From assembly GCA_950295325.1 (NCBI GenBank), contig OX485808.1, positions 31,454,527 to 31,518,526 of the forward strand: 64,000 nt of DNA. The letters run 5' to 3'. The notes under the pieces are model-generated. The model searched no databases, was not told the origin of the DNA, and worked only from the letters and a program-made list of their open reading frames with translations. This DNA is from Polytrichum commune. Lineage: Eukaryota > Streptophyta > Polytrichopsida > Polytrichales > Polytrichaceae. A program made the position numbers and the translations under genes. Shown piece after piece: positions 21,701 through 34,836 of this stretch. The number at the start of each line of letters is the position of its first letter. The stretch's first letter is position 1.

Positions 21701-22675
21701 GTTTTGGGACGTGTCAAATTCCATTTGGACGGGTTCTAAAAATAACAATTTGTTTGATAATTTTTTACAAAAAAATAAAAGGATATAAATATCAGTTACA
21801 TTATGTCATATATGACATGTGAATATAAGCATAATGCAATCAAACCACGAATACCCAATCAAAATATCAATCTTGAAGTGCTTGATTCACTTGCATACAT
21901 TAATTCATCAACCACAAAATTTAGAATGGGGTGTATTGGAAAGATGAGAATTGACAACAAAAGATAGATAATTGACGAACGTTGAAGGCATAATTTGTCA
22001 AGATCCTATTGTTTCCAAGTGCAACGAGTCACATGTCGACATCTTTCTGTTTTTCTGTTTTTTTTTTTCTAATTTTTTACCAACATTGTAAGAGACTTAT
22101 TTATACCTCTTGCAGGATGGGTATTTTCATTTTCAAACCGGTTTTGGGACGGGTTTTTTTTTCTTTAACCTTTTCATGGACGGGTTGGTTTAGAAATTAC
22201 CGGTTTTGGGACGGGTTGCAATTTTTTTTGCCTTTCAATTCAAGGTTTTTGGACATGGACGGGCAAAAACTTTGTGAAAAATCAGCCCTGGGAGTACCTC
22301 TTTACTAAAACTCATCTCAGTTTCAGAGAAATCTTCTTACAATTGCCTCAGCAGTGTTTCCACCTCAACACTTGGCAGAAAATAAACTAGTAGTTGAACC
22401 GTTTTGCTTAATCCTATAGTATGAATCACTTCTGATCTGGATGGAGGGGAACTGGCTCACATGTGAGAGGCCAGAGCATTGTATTGACCTGATGTTGAAA
22501 TCGTACAAAGTGCCTGCAAACACTGAGCCTTCATTTTGATGGAGCACTTAGAGCAATATATTAGACATACTTAGGCCCAAGTTCCATGTGCCGGTCCCGG
22601 TCCGTTGTTTTAAATGGGTGAGAAACGGGTGACATCATCCAAAAAATGGGTGATGTCACCCAATTTATGGAGGGG
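18723..22675. other. No gene recognised; low-complexity and decayed repeats
   Basis: At 18,880-19,260 there are irregular CTTCGGTG/CCGCTTCC repeats giving Ser/Gly-rich frames on both strands. On the minus strand near 18,845 there is GGGTATCAGAGAGCC, which resembles an initiator-Met primer-binding site of LTR retrotransposons, but no LTRs were found. Around 21,670-21,740 and 22,130-22,270 there are repeated GGTTTTGGGACGGGTT motifs. Telomere-like AAACCCTAAACCCT occurs near 20,555. No coding frame shows a domain. Confidence 0.5.
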
Positions 22676-22684
22676 TTCTTCTAT

Positions 22685-23946
22685 GGCGAACATTAAGTCC
22701 CCCCATACGAACTATGGGGGGTGTCAGATCCGGGTGGGGGCAGCCTCCAGGGAAGTTAGGCACCCGACCGAAAATTGTTGCCCGCCCCGCCCAACTTCGA
22801 AAAAAATATTGCCCTTGCATTCTTGAAGGCCGATTGACTACAAATCCCGTATTGAGTGCACTTCACCTTCAAGGTCTAAAATCCAATATAAATGTGTACT
22901 TCCAATTACCAAATAAGCAATTCATTGGGATTTCATTTCGGAAGTGAACCATCAATGAAACATGTAATTAACTTGGAGGTCAAATAAAATAACAAAATCC
23001 TCACTAACATTGAGGTTATAATTTTTATGACTTACCATTTGTAATTGTCTTTGTCATTCTATAATGACGCTTAAATTTAGTGTGTTGATTTAGTATGTAT
23101 ATTTTATAATATTTTAGTAATGCCATCTACTTTCACAAGTATTCGTACACATTCAAACCAATTAAGTGTGATTTAATGTAATTAAGTCTAATTAATTATA
23201 ATTAATCCTAATCAAGCCCAAATAAATCAGAAAGTATGCTTACCAAATTAAGTAAGACTAATTAATTATAAAATATAATAATTGGAATGAAATATAATTA
23301 ATTCCAGTAATTAAATGAATTAATTAATTAATTCCACTAATTACATGAACGAATGAATTAATTCCAGTTATTACATGAATGAATTAATTAATTCCAGTAA
23401 TTACATGAATGAATGAATTAATTCCAGTAATTACATGAATTAATTCATTAATTCCAGTAATTACATTAACTGATTTGAATGTGCATGAATACTTGTGAAA
23501 GTAGGTGGCATTATTAAAATATTATAAAATATACATACTAAATCAACACACTAAATTTAAGCGTCATTTTAGAATGGCAAAGACAATTACAAATGGTAAG
23601 TCATAAAAATTATAACCTCAATGTTAGTGAGGATTTTGTAATTTTATTTGACTTCCAAGTTAATTACATGTTTCATTGATGGTTCACTTCCGAAATGAAA
23701 TCCCAATGAATTGCTTATTTAGTAATTGGAAGTGCAAATATATATTGGATTTTAGACCTTGAAGGTGAAGTGCACTCAATACGGGATTTGTAGTCAATTG
23801 GCCTTCAAGAATGCAAGGGCAAATTTTTTTTCGAAGTTGGGCGGGGCGGGCAACAATTTTCAGTCGGGTGCCTGACTTCCCTGGAGGCTGCCCCAACCCG
23901 GATCTAACACCCCCCATAGTTCGTATGGGGGGACTTAATGTCCGCC
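22685..23946. mobile_element. Fold-back (MULE-like) element with 472-bp arms
   Basis: The arms 22,685-23,156 and 23,475-23,946 are near-identical inverted repeats. Both ends carry ACATTAAGTCCCCCCATACG. The flanks TTCTTCTAT (22,676-22,684) and TACTTCTAT (23,947-23,955) form a 9-bp target duplication with one mismatch, the size typical of Mutator-like elements. Matching frames of 77 codons occur at the same place in both arms (22,714-22,947 plus; 23,684-23,917 minus), which reflects the arm symmetry and is not by itself evidence of a gene. The centre is a short tandem array. Confidence 0.85.
23297..23466. repeat. Tandem array at the centre of the fold-back element
   Basis: About six imperfect units of roughly 30 bases built on TTAATTCCAGTAATTACATG. 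They form the loop between the two long arms. Confidence 0.75.
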
Positions 23947-23955
23947 TACTTCTAT

Positions 23956-26900
23956 GTGGGGTGCCGGTTTATTTTGATTTCCTACTTTCTAACTAAATTT
24001 GGTGAGTGATAAGACATGACACTTTATGAAGGTCACCGGCAATGGAGGTCATCATCATTTGACTTTTCATATTTGATTTGCACATCAATTTCCATATGTT
24101 TATTGAATGTATTCCAAATTATGTGTTGTTGATATGCATAGGTTGGTATTACTGTCATCTATGGAAATATGTAAATATTTACATGTATTATTTTTAGAGT
24201 TGAAATGTATTATTTTTAGAGTTGAAATTGTCATTGTATATTGTTTATAAGTAATTTTTGATACATTCTTTTATTAACCCCGACACGTAACATGGGCCAT
24301 GATTACTACATATTGACTAGAAATAAGATAACGGTAGTCTAGAATGAATTTGAAGAAAAAGCACTTAGTTTATTATTTTTGAGTTAATAGATTTGTAAAA
24401 ATAACATGCGTTTACATGGTTTGTTAAATGGTTTAGGGTTTGCCTTGTAGAAGAATTGAATTATAACAGAGGAGAGATTCCTCATGTGATTGTCAATATG
24501 TGGTTTAGCTTATTGACACAATCCACGAATATTTTGATTACCTTGGCCAAGATTGGGTACAAGGCTATAGCAAGACAACCTAATTTCAAATCATAATTAA
24601 TTTAAGAATGTCGACAATTTTGATTAATGTTGACTACATTGTAAATAATAAGTTACACTAATTTTTTGAAATTAAATGCAAGAGTATGGACTATACCCAA
24701 GTGCCCCCGGTTTTGGTAAGTACATGGCCTACTCACTGCCATTGTTGTTTGGGTAATTAGAGTGAGGCGAGTGGCTGTCAACATTGCATGTATGGATACA
24801 TAGAGGTTTTTTAAGTTTATACCCCTAATTGATAATTTAATTTTCAATATAACCACTACATAAAGTGAAATAATGATGTATTTTTTTAATAAAACTTTAG
24901 TGTGACACCTAAATGATACCAAAATAGTCTTTTAAAGATTTCATGAGTGTTTCCTTTGGCTTGCTTGCCTTAAATATAAATATAAATATATAGTTATGAT
25001 TATATAGTTATATAGTTATGATCTAGATTCTAAAAACATCATAAAATACACGTTCCCTAGGAGTACTCCTCAAAAGAAAGTACTTGAAGAACAAAGTGGC
25101 CTTTAGTATCCAAGGGTGTACCCTAGGTGACCGGCTAATCCGGTCACCAGAGCTTTCTAACCGGCGCATGTCCTTCTTGTAACCGTTAGGACTACGGGTC
25201 CTTTGGCACCCGTGCTTGCACAACACAAAATGTGGGACACCCATCCATGGGGGGTACCGGTCCTTGGGTGAGAGGGATGGGCACATGGCACCACCCTCTT
25301 TTCACCAGCCCACCCATTTATTTAAAAAAAAACAGACCAGGACCGGCACATGGAACTTGGCCCTTTGTCATGATGATACATTTCGTAGGTCTTGGCACAC
25401 AAAACACGCTCGACAAGGGGAGGGATTTGTGGCCGTAATTGGGGATAAGTTGACCGTCCTCCCCTCAAGTAGATGGCAAATATTGGCACTTTTGAGAAGT
25501 TATGATATTTAAGGAGTGGTCAATTGGTGTTGGAACCCCCAATTTTGGTGAAATGAAGTGGAGGTGTTTGACTTTGGACGAGTGATGATGATGTAAAAGT
25601 GAACTTCTTAGCAAACATCTTGTCAAAATTCTATGTGGTTGTCTTTTGGCAAAAGTCAAACACCTCGTAAATTTGACAAAGAGTTCATTTTTACAGAACC
25701 ATCCCTTTGTCAAAGTTAAATACCAAGGGAATCTAAGACATGAGCGGTGACTTATGAGCAATGTGCGAAACTTATGAGCAATTAGTAGTTAATTGTGAGA
25801 AATAAGAAAGATGCCAAACCAACATGCCAAACAACTTGACCTTCACTTCGATTCACCAAAATGAGGGTTTCTGACCTCACTTGGGCATTTCTTTAAGGTA
25901 ATTATTATTTGTCAATAGTAGGGCAAAATTGCATACTAGAACATGAGTTTTCGAGAGACTTTATTGTATGTTCTTCAATTCAAGGTTAGGTGAGGGTTGG
26001 GTTTGAAAATCCTTGAAAGACATTGACCAAAATACCCCAAATTCTTAAAAAGCCCAAAAGTAGTTGTGAGTGCTTTCAACTATATCTTTCTCTAGGCTTA
26101 TTTATAAATATATAAATATATAAATTAAAAAACATATAAACATATAAAAACATATTTATATTTATATTTTTGCATCTTGTACTTTGGATTAATAAAGTTC
26201 TAGATCATCTAGAGCAAATGGCTTGGAATATTCTATTAATAACTTTGAGATTTGGATCTTGATGTGGTTAAAATCCTTAGGTTTTTTTTATAACATAATT
26301 TAATATTTGGGTAAGTAGGAAGGTCAATGAGATGAATGTTCTTGACTTTTCCCATCAAGTATGAAAGTCACACTTTTAGCCAATTATAAGAAAGGGCAAT
26401 GGAATTTGATTCATCCTGGCATTGATTAGATATAATTAATATTGATTAGCAAAGTTTTGAGGAGGGGAGTCTACAACATGAGCATTCTACAACATGGGCT
26501 AATTGTTGCATGTCTTGGGTATCCAAGATTTTATGATGTGAAAATTAAGATGAAGCCAACAAATCCATTGAGAACCAAACGCTAACATAATCAACAATAA
26601 GTAAGTGTACTTCCACATGTGTTGACGGTGCTAGTAAGGCATCTCCATTGATAGCACCATGGAGTGTTTAACGAGTTCTCAAGAAGGCTAGATAGTGCTA
26701 TTAAAATTACAAACTTTGGCCATCATCGTGTAAATTACATGTGAATGTTGCAGGTTAGGATTCCTAACAACAACACGTGTGTCATTATGTAAGCATTGCT
26801 TATGTGCGTGTCCCAACATATTTGGAACAAACCATGTCCAAATCACCAAGATTTTCTTTTTCATTTATATTATTTGGGTCCTCATATTTCAAAATAAGTT

Positions 26901-29307
26901 TTGATCTTGGTAGTTGCGGGTTGTATGTACCATGCATTAACCTCAATACTCATGCTAAATCATTGGATGTGGAAAACCGACCACTAGTTATAGATGAACC
27001 TGTTGAGTTCAATGAGACATAACCAGTTGAAGTTCAAGTCTTCAGAGGAGCTACCCATCATTTAAGTAGAATCTATGGAATACACCTTACATTAATAAAG
27101 AAAAACTGAAAGATCACAACATGCATGTAACCGGTTGGACTTGAAAACACTTGGATTTTGACCGATTATGTCCAAAAATCTCCCAAGACACTATGCTAGA
27201 TAACATAACAATTGAACATGGGATAATATTGACCAAAGTACTCGGGATAGTATTAAAAAAACAACATTGAATTTTATAGTGACAATTGGGTATTATGAAT
27301 CTATATGCATGGTGCTGTAAGTCTTGATACGAAACTTCAAATTATCTTTGATTGCCAAATATTTAAATGGGAAAAAAGGTTTGATTAGGCCTTTTTCAAT
27401 TAACTCCTCATAGTGACCACTAATTTGTATGTGCATCCATGCCCTTGTATGATTTTACAAAAGTTGACTCAAGACAAATTTAGCAATCCAAACCTTATAA
27501 CCCTATATTATTACTATATATATATACATGAAATGATAAATTGAACCATACAAATATGGAACTTACAAATCCTAGAATCACAACTAAATAAAAATGACAA
27601 AATGTGTAGCATATGTATAGATTTATCAAGGTGTAGTCAAAGTTGGCTATAGTGTATCCAAAAGATTCATTTTTGTTTGAGAAATAAAACATGCCATGTA
27701 GTGTAGGTGAAATCTTACACTTATATAGCAAGTTGCAAACTCAATACAAGCTTTAAAACGTTTCAAAAAATTCTAATATGTAAAGTGGAGAAAGCTAGTA
27801 TGGTGGTCCAGCTACCATATCTTTAGCTTCTCGCATGCCTCCTTGATGCTGGCTATTCCCGTCTTCGATGTCGCAGGCCATTCCCGTCCTCGGTATCCTT
27901 TCACTCTATTGGTTGTCTGCCTCCTTGATGTTGGTTTCTCCCGTCCTCGGTATCGCAAGGTGCTCCTGTTTTTGATATCTTCTCACTGTGTTACAATTGG
28001 CCGCTTGCCTCATTGGTGTTGCCATTTTGTTGTTGCTGCTCCAGATTGCTCTCGTCCAAGGTTAGTTGGATCTAACACCTTGTTCCCAGTATTTTTGAGG
28101 TTTTCTAATTGGTGTCAACAACGTCAAGCACAAACATGAGAGGCAATAAGTTTAAATTAAGACACTTAGCCCGGGAGAGGTAAGTGTAGGCAATTGGCCA
28201 AGTATGGTAAAAAAATCATTGCGAATGGTTAGCTGCCCATACCGCGGACCTCTTTGGCACATAGGTGGGGAACCAACCCTCTTACACTTGCATTCGGGAC
28301 TCTCCCCTTCATCGGTAACCAATAGTTAGATGTGGACTTCCATCCATAGAACTCCAATCTTAAGTTGATTATTGAATTGCCGGAGCAACACTACAACAAT
28401 CCAAACCATACTACGCAACTATGCCACCATGTTGGGTCAATGCCCGTGGAGGCCGTGCCGTTTGGCGTTGGGTTGGTTTAGCTGGCCACGCCGCCTCACC
28501 CATATAAGCCTCTAGGACTCACTTTGTCCCTCTCACCAATGATGCCACAAGTCCCGAGTGTCAGTTTGGGGTCCTCCTTGTGCCCATGGTGTTTAGGCAC
28601 TCCCTCATGAAGAGGTGTGAGCCCGATTTAGTGCCCACAATTCAACTTAGACTTTAAAAGATCAAAACATTAGAATTAGCAATCGTTGAGTTCGTTAAGA
28701 GTTAGATGGGATTGGAATTTAGGATTTAGACCTTTGTCGTGTTAAATTGTATGCTTATGTCATTTAGTGAGAAAATTCAAAAATGAGTTAATTAGTTTGA
28801 TTAGAGTTAGTTAATACCTTGCTCAAGTGGCTTGAGGCTAATGGTGTTGTCCGTTTAGGCTTAAGCCAATGTTCATTTTAGGATGGGGGGGTCCCCACAA
28901 TGTGGATTAGGTTGCTGGATTTCCGGATCCGAGAGGGGTCCGGAGATCTCCAGAGACCTCGACCATTCTCTCTCTCACTGCAAAAAAAAGACCAGCGGAC
29001 GCTTGGACGATGGGGGAGACCTGCGGGAATTGGACAGTGGCAGCATCGCCTCAGATGCGAAGCTGCTTCCTCTTCCGTTAGAGGCCGCTGAGATTGCAGT
29101 CAGCGGAAGGTAGCAAATGTGAATGTGGTTGGGTGACCGAGGAAGGGCGAGGCCATCAGCCTGTGGGGATGGACACTTGTAGCAAGGCCGAGCCCGAGCT
29201 TGGAGAAGCAGCTGTGTGAAGGAGGGTAGCAACTGGTGCCAATTCCCGGATATGGTGTGGCAATTCGGAGCGAGCTGGGGGTCGGGTCCGAGAGAGCAAC
29301 TGAAGTG
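23956..29307. other. No gene recognised
   Basis: This stretch is AT-rich with short frames only. Near 25,326-25,366 the sequence CCGGCACATGGAACTTGG is the reverse complement of one near 22,575 and may mark related element ends. TATAAATA-type simple repeats occur near 24,975 and 26,110. At 27,840-28,000 a CCCGTCCTCGGTATC motif is repeated, similar in style to the tract near 19 kb. Around 28,440-28,620 there is a GC-richer block of unknown nature. I found no domain-bearing frame. Confidence 0.5.
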
Positions 29308-32147
29308 TGTCAGCCATAAACTCCCACCCTTATGCGTCATAGTCCAGGTGAGAACGTAAGGCTGACATGTGATTACTGACTTCTTTACTTTGGGTCTCCA
29401 CCTCCAATGCTCCACCCATACAATTATTGAACACACAACTCTTTATTCAAAGAGCATAAGGTGACGAGTATTTAGAAATACTCCAACCCCCCATGGTCAT
29501 TGTTACACACCATCATCCAATGTGCATCCATTCACCAGCCTTCTACCTACCATAATGAAATCACTAACTACCTAATTGTATCCTAGCCATATTAAAGTAA
29601 TATCAATTACCCTAGTTATCTTAGCCTAGCCTAGTCATTCAATACCACTAAATCACTTAAACACCACCCAGCTGACTTCGAATGTAATTTTCCCAACTTC
29701 ATTATGGCCCATCTCTGCTGTCAGATAATTATCTCCTTCGAATCAGTCCCGGCTTAAGGATGCATATCCTCAGCCAACACCTTCCCTCGCCCTTGCTGGA
29801 TTCTGTTGTTATGCTGCCATTTGGCAGCTGTTAGCACCCCAAGTTGCATTCCCAGCCGAAATGGCCTGCCCTCTGCAAACAGACTCCCTCTGCCTCTGCA
29901 CTATTCCAGTAGTCTCGACCACATCTGAGCTTCCACCCAGCTCTCCGCTTGCAATCACCTCTGTTTCCGAAGGGAGGTCAAACTAGAAGTGGAGATTAGC
30001 TGAAGGTGTTGGTAACTCCCTTACAGCAGCACCTCATGCTGCCGCAAGATTCAGCTTGCTCTGTTCAACAAGTCGTGACCCAACAGTCTACCCTGCCGTT
30101 GAAATATTGACACCCTCTCAGTCATCTTTGATTTTTCCTCACATCAGTGCTCACAGTAGTTGCACAATAGCATAATCACCCCTACCTCTCAGCCGCACAA
30201 CAGTGTGGTCGACATGAGCCTCCCGTCATCTCCCGGACTCTGCAATCCTCACTGCCAGGGATTCCTCAATGTTTGTGCTTACTGTCTTCCTCCCCAGTTG
30301 ACTCGAAGAGTAATCCAGAAATGTTTAGATGCATAGCCGCTCTTCGCTCCAGTAGTCCTCCTCTCCCAAATACCGGGCTTCGCTGCCGGCCCAATCTTCT
30401 GTAGCAATAGGTTGAAGGCTTTCACCAGCTGATACCTCTCTCCTTGTGAAGACTAAGGCTGCAACCCACATTTGGGCACCGCACAGCCTCACCTTACTGC
30501 CCTTCCGTCCAGCACCTTGGTACATTCCGCCATTGCCATCGATACAGGGCTTCGCCCATCGACCTTCGCTTCCTCCCCTGCGCTACTGCTAACTGCCATT
30601 GAGAGAGAATGCCCAACTGCCTCCAACCGTTACAGGTCCAGAGGTCCGGAAAAAGCTAGGGTGAGCAGTGCCCTAAACCCTAAACCCTAAACCCTAACCC
30701 ATAACGGACAGTAATGAGTCCTAATTCAACCAATAAAACCCAGCCCTTCTAACCAAGTCCAATTCTCTCTACCATTACTAACTCCCACTCAAAATCTTTC
30801 ACCCATCAAGCGCCTAAACACGAATGTCCTAGTCTAACACTTAATCCTAATCAAAACTCAATGCATCACTCTTTTTATATTTTTAATAAGACATCAAATC
30901 CTAAGCTCTCATGACCTCTAAGCCTAAGGACACATATGAGCACAGTATTTGGGCTCATAAAGTGCATTGTCAAGAGTTCAATTCAAATTCAATTCAGAGG
31001 AGATCTCAGGTGTACAAGACTTTTATTTTTCTTTGGATCGCTTGCAGCTGGTCATGTTGTGTGAAGGTGCACGATTCGGGATTGAATGTTGGTCTATTCC
31101 TCGAACTCCGAGTGGCGAGGTAAGAAGGTCGTAGCCTTTGGAGGCAAGGCACGCCGAAGTCAGAGAAGGGCGGAGTTGTTTCTGTAGCAGCTAGGACTCA
31201 TGATCTTCGCAGGCATGACCCTTACTGCATTAACTCGGATAGCGAAGGAGATCAATTCAAGAAATGCGGCAATGGCTGCAATGATATGGGTTTGCTGGTC
31301 CATCGAAGGAGATGAGTGGGTTTGGCCGAATTCGGCAACGTGGTCAGCTCTGCCCTGTGCCTCAATGGGTGTGGTGGTAGCTACCGCAGAGACTAAAGTT
31401 GGGAGAGTGCAAGTAAGTGAGACAACTATGACAAGGAATGGGCAAGGTCTGGTCAAAGCTGAAGCTGCAAGGGTGAACTGGGAATTGCTTGATGGTGTAA
31501 AATTGTGAGTAGGGTAGAGTCGGGTTGGGCTTGGCTGCCCTGGATTCGTAGGCTGAAACCATTGTTGTTGTTCTCTCCTTCACGTAGTGGTCCTTGAGGC
31601 GAAGGCAGCTGGCGTGGCACAGAAGGAGGATATCATTGGAAGCAGGGGACTACCGAGGCAACTAAGCCCAAGGGAGGCTTCAGAGTGTGAACCAGGGTCG
31701 AAGTTGCAAGGGCAGTCAGGAGATTAACCAGTGAGTAGCCTACACTAGTGATTAGGTTAGTGGGAGTGCTAATTAGGGTAGAAGATGGGTGGGTAGATAG
31801 TGAATGGTTGAATTAAGTGTGGAGCTTGGTAAGCCAACTGTGTGGGTTGGTGTTACCGTTAGGTCTGTGGGAATTGACGCAGGTTAGTTAGGTAGCCAAT
31901 TATTGTAGGTTGGAAGCTTAAGAGCGGGTGTTGATTTTCATTAAGTGATTGCAGTTAGCAATGATCATAAAGGAAAAAAATGTTTTTAAACACTTGTGAC
32001 CTTGTGTTCTTTGAATAAAAGTGTGTGTTTACATTGTTGAAGCATTGGGCACTGAGTCCAAGGGCTATGTGAGAGTGATCAAGTACATGTGAGCCATAGG
32101 CTTCCACCCGGACTACGACGCATAAGGGTGGGGGTTTAGGGCTTACA
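29308..32147. mobile_element. Element with ~165-bp inverted ends
   Basis: Sequence 29,308-29,470 is similar to the reverse complement of 31,985-32,147. Shared blocks are CCCACCCTTATGCGTC, ACACACAACTCTTTATTCAAAG versus its slightly changed partner, and AAGGTGACGAG. A third partial copy of one end lies near 63,726-63,790. No clear target duplication is visible. The 2.5-kb interior has no domain-bearing frame and includes a telomere-like tract near 30,672. Confidence 0.55.
30672..30699 (-). repeat. Short telomere-like tract
   Basis: Four tandem CCCTAAA-type units, the complement of TTTAGGG, lie inside the inverted-end element. Confidence 0.8.
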
Positions 32148-32989
32148 AGAGGTGTGCAACATTACCATATGCAAGTCATTTTCATATCACCATAGATTAA
32201 AGCTTTATTTAAGGGATATAACCTAGTTGTTGATGCATTGATTTCATATTAACCAATAATTGATTGATTGAGATGATTCACTAGATACCTAAAGATGAAG
32301 GTGGTGACTATAGTTATTTGAAGACAAATGTGATGATTCTAAGTTGATTAAAATAACTTAATACAAAAATATTGCAAGTTCAGATTGTGGCATTTCAAAC
32401 AATAAGGGTTACTCAAAAAGACATTATCCCAGACTTCGTATTGGCAAATAGCCATTGAAAATTTTCCAAGCTATTGATTTTCACGACTGAAATAGGTCAT
32501 TCCATCAAAAGTGATAGGGGTCTACAAAAGTGTAGGATTGCATCACCCACAACGGAATAAGCACAAACGAACCATCAAGAGTGAATAAACTCAATGATTA
32601 AGGAAACACACTTTAGCACTAAGTAGACCTTTACTAGGTTCTAGGCCCAAGAGAATATTACTTGCAGTAGGTAGGCCTTATGTGCTCTATCTTCTTACTT
32701 TGTTAACCACTTTACCATTCTTGGTTCACTTCTATAGCATAAAAGTGACTACCTAATTGTCGCCATCTAAAGAGAAAGAGAAGTTTTGCTTTGAAATCCT
32801 TTGACTTTTGCATCTCAATTCCCAATTTGAATATGAAATGACAAACTATGCGCTACACAATAGATAACAGGGATGAGACAATGCCCAATACCATCCAACG
32901 GTCAAAATTGTCTGCCAAGTTGGAAAGTCACCAATAAAGCAACATATCTTACAAGCAAATATTTAACAATAGACTTAACAAATCAAGCC
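32148..32989. other. No gene recognised
   Basis: AT-rich sequence between the inverted-end element and the decayed LRR tail. Only short frames occur. Confidence 0.5.
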
Positions 32990-34836
32990 ATGCATAATTT
33001 CTTCAAACACAAAATTTTCCAAATCCATATTGTATTTTCATCAAAGATATCCTACCTTACAAAAATAACGCCTCCAAATCCTTTCCATATTCATCTCAAA
33101 GATATCCTACCATACAATCATAATGCCTTTGAACTCCTTAAGTCAAATCCTTCTCAAATGCCTCACAATCACAATTTCTTCAAACAAAACAAACCATCCA
33201 ATCCTTGCAGTATTGTCCTCAAAGATTTGCATCCATTGAATGCTAAGTCATCCAAGGCCTTAAGAGTGCATATTCCCACAGGATACTCCTCCAAGGCATC
33301 ACAATTGTACATGTCCGATTCCTTCAGACAAGTCAACCCCCTCAACCCTTCCGGTATTGTCCTCAATGATTTGCATTCGTGGAATTGTAAATCCTCCAAA
33401 GATTTGAGAGTGCATATTCCCGCAGGGAACTCCTCTAAGGCATCACAATTGTAAATGTACAATTTCTTCAAACAAGTGGACCCCCCCAACCCTTCCGGTA
33501 TTGTCCTCAAAGATTTGCATCTAGAGAATTGTAAGTCCTCCAAGGCCTTGAGAGTGCATATTCCCGAAGGAAACTCCTCTAATGCATCACAATTGTACAT
33601 GTACAATTTCTTCAAACAAGTCAACCCCCCCAACCCTTCCGGTATTGTCCTCAAAGATTTGCATTCGTGGAATTGTAAGTCCTCCAAGGCCTTTAGAATG
33701 CATATTCCCAAAGGAAACTCCTCTAAGGCCTCACAATCCCCCCATGTATAATAATTTCAAACAAGTCAACCCCCCGAACTCTTCCGGTATTGTCCTCAAA
33801 GATCTGCATCTATAGAATTGTAAGTCCTCGAAGCCCTTGAGAGTGCATATTCCCGAAGGAAACTCCTCTAGGGCCTCGCAATCCCTCATGTATAATATTT
33901 TCAAACTAGTCAACCCCCCCAACCCTTATAGTATTGTCGTCAAAGATTTGCATCCATGGAATACTAACTCCTCCAACGCCTTGAGAGTCTATATTCCAAA
34001 AGGAAACTCCCCTAAGGCATCACAATTGTACATGTACAATTTCTTCAAACAAGTCAACCCCCCAACCCCTCCGGTATTGTCCTCAAAGATTTGCATCATG
34101 TCAATGATAATTCCTCCAAAGCCTTGAGAGTGAATATTCCCGTAGGAAACTCCTCCAAAGCATCACAATTGTACATGTACAATTTTTTCAAACAACTCAA
34201 CCCCCCAACCCTTCCGGTATTATCCTCAAAGATCAGCAACCATAAAATGCTAAGTCCTCCAAAGCCTTGAGTGTGCATATTCCCGCACGTAACTCCTCCA
34301 AGGCCTCACAATCCCACATGTACAATTTCTTCAAACATGTCAAGCCCCCCAACCCTTCCGGTATTGTCCTCAATGATTTGCATTCGTGGAATTGTAAATC
34401 CTCCAAAGCCTTGAGAGTGCATATTCCCGTAGGAAACACCTCCAAGGCCTCACAATCCCAAAAGTATAATCTCTTCAAACAAGTCAACCCATCTAACCCT
34501 TCTGGTATTGTCTTCAAAGATTTGCATTCATAGAATGCTAAGTCCTCCAAAGCCTTTAGAGTGCATATTCCAGCAGGAAAGTCCTCCAAGGCATCACAAT
34601 TGTACACGTACAATTTCTTCAAACAAGTCAACCCCCCCAACCCTTCCGGTATTGTCCTCAAAGATCTGCATCCATTAAACTGTAAGTCCTCCAAGGCCTT
34701 GAGAGTGCATATTCCCGAAGGAAACTCCTCTAGGGCCTCGCAATCCCTCATGTATAATTTCTTCAAACAAGTCAACCCCCCCAACCCTTCCGGTATTGTC
34801 CTTAAAGATTTGCATCTAGAGAATTGTAAGTCCTCC
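32990..34836 (-). pseudogene. Decayed LRR tail beyond the inserted transposon
   Basis: On the minus strand this is made of the same 144-bp units (48 residues, two LRRs) as the resistance gene at 43.5-47.2 kb. The block nearest the transposon (34,784-34,233) is in the same frame as the LRR array at 43,001-43,226 once the element and one target copy are disregarded. Farther on, frame changes occur before 34,278, 33,922 and 33,711. Similarity fades near 32,990. Typical repeat sequence is CKSLRTIPEGLGGLTCLKKL. It is the 3' part of one very long LRR array that is no longer translated with the gene. Confidence 0.8.
34829..34836. other. 8-bp target duplication, left copy
   Basis: AGTCCTCC here is repeated at 43,001-43,008. 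In intact LRR units the sequence is GTAAGTCCTCCAAGGCC, so the duplication and insertion point are unambiguous. Confidence 0.9.

Noticed and set aside
22714..23917. Paired 77-codon frames in both arms of the fold-back element
   Set aside because: They mirror each other because the arms are inverted copies; no domain, and conservation follows from arm identity.
28975..29436. 153-codon minus-strand frame
   Set aside because: No domain, Cys/Pro/Ser-rich composition, and it overlaps the end of the inverted-end element.
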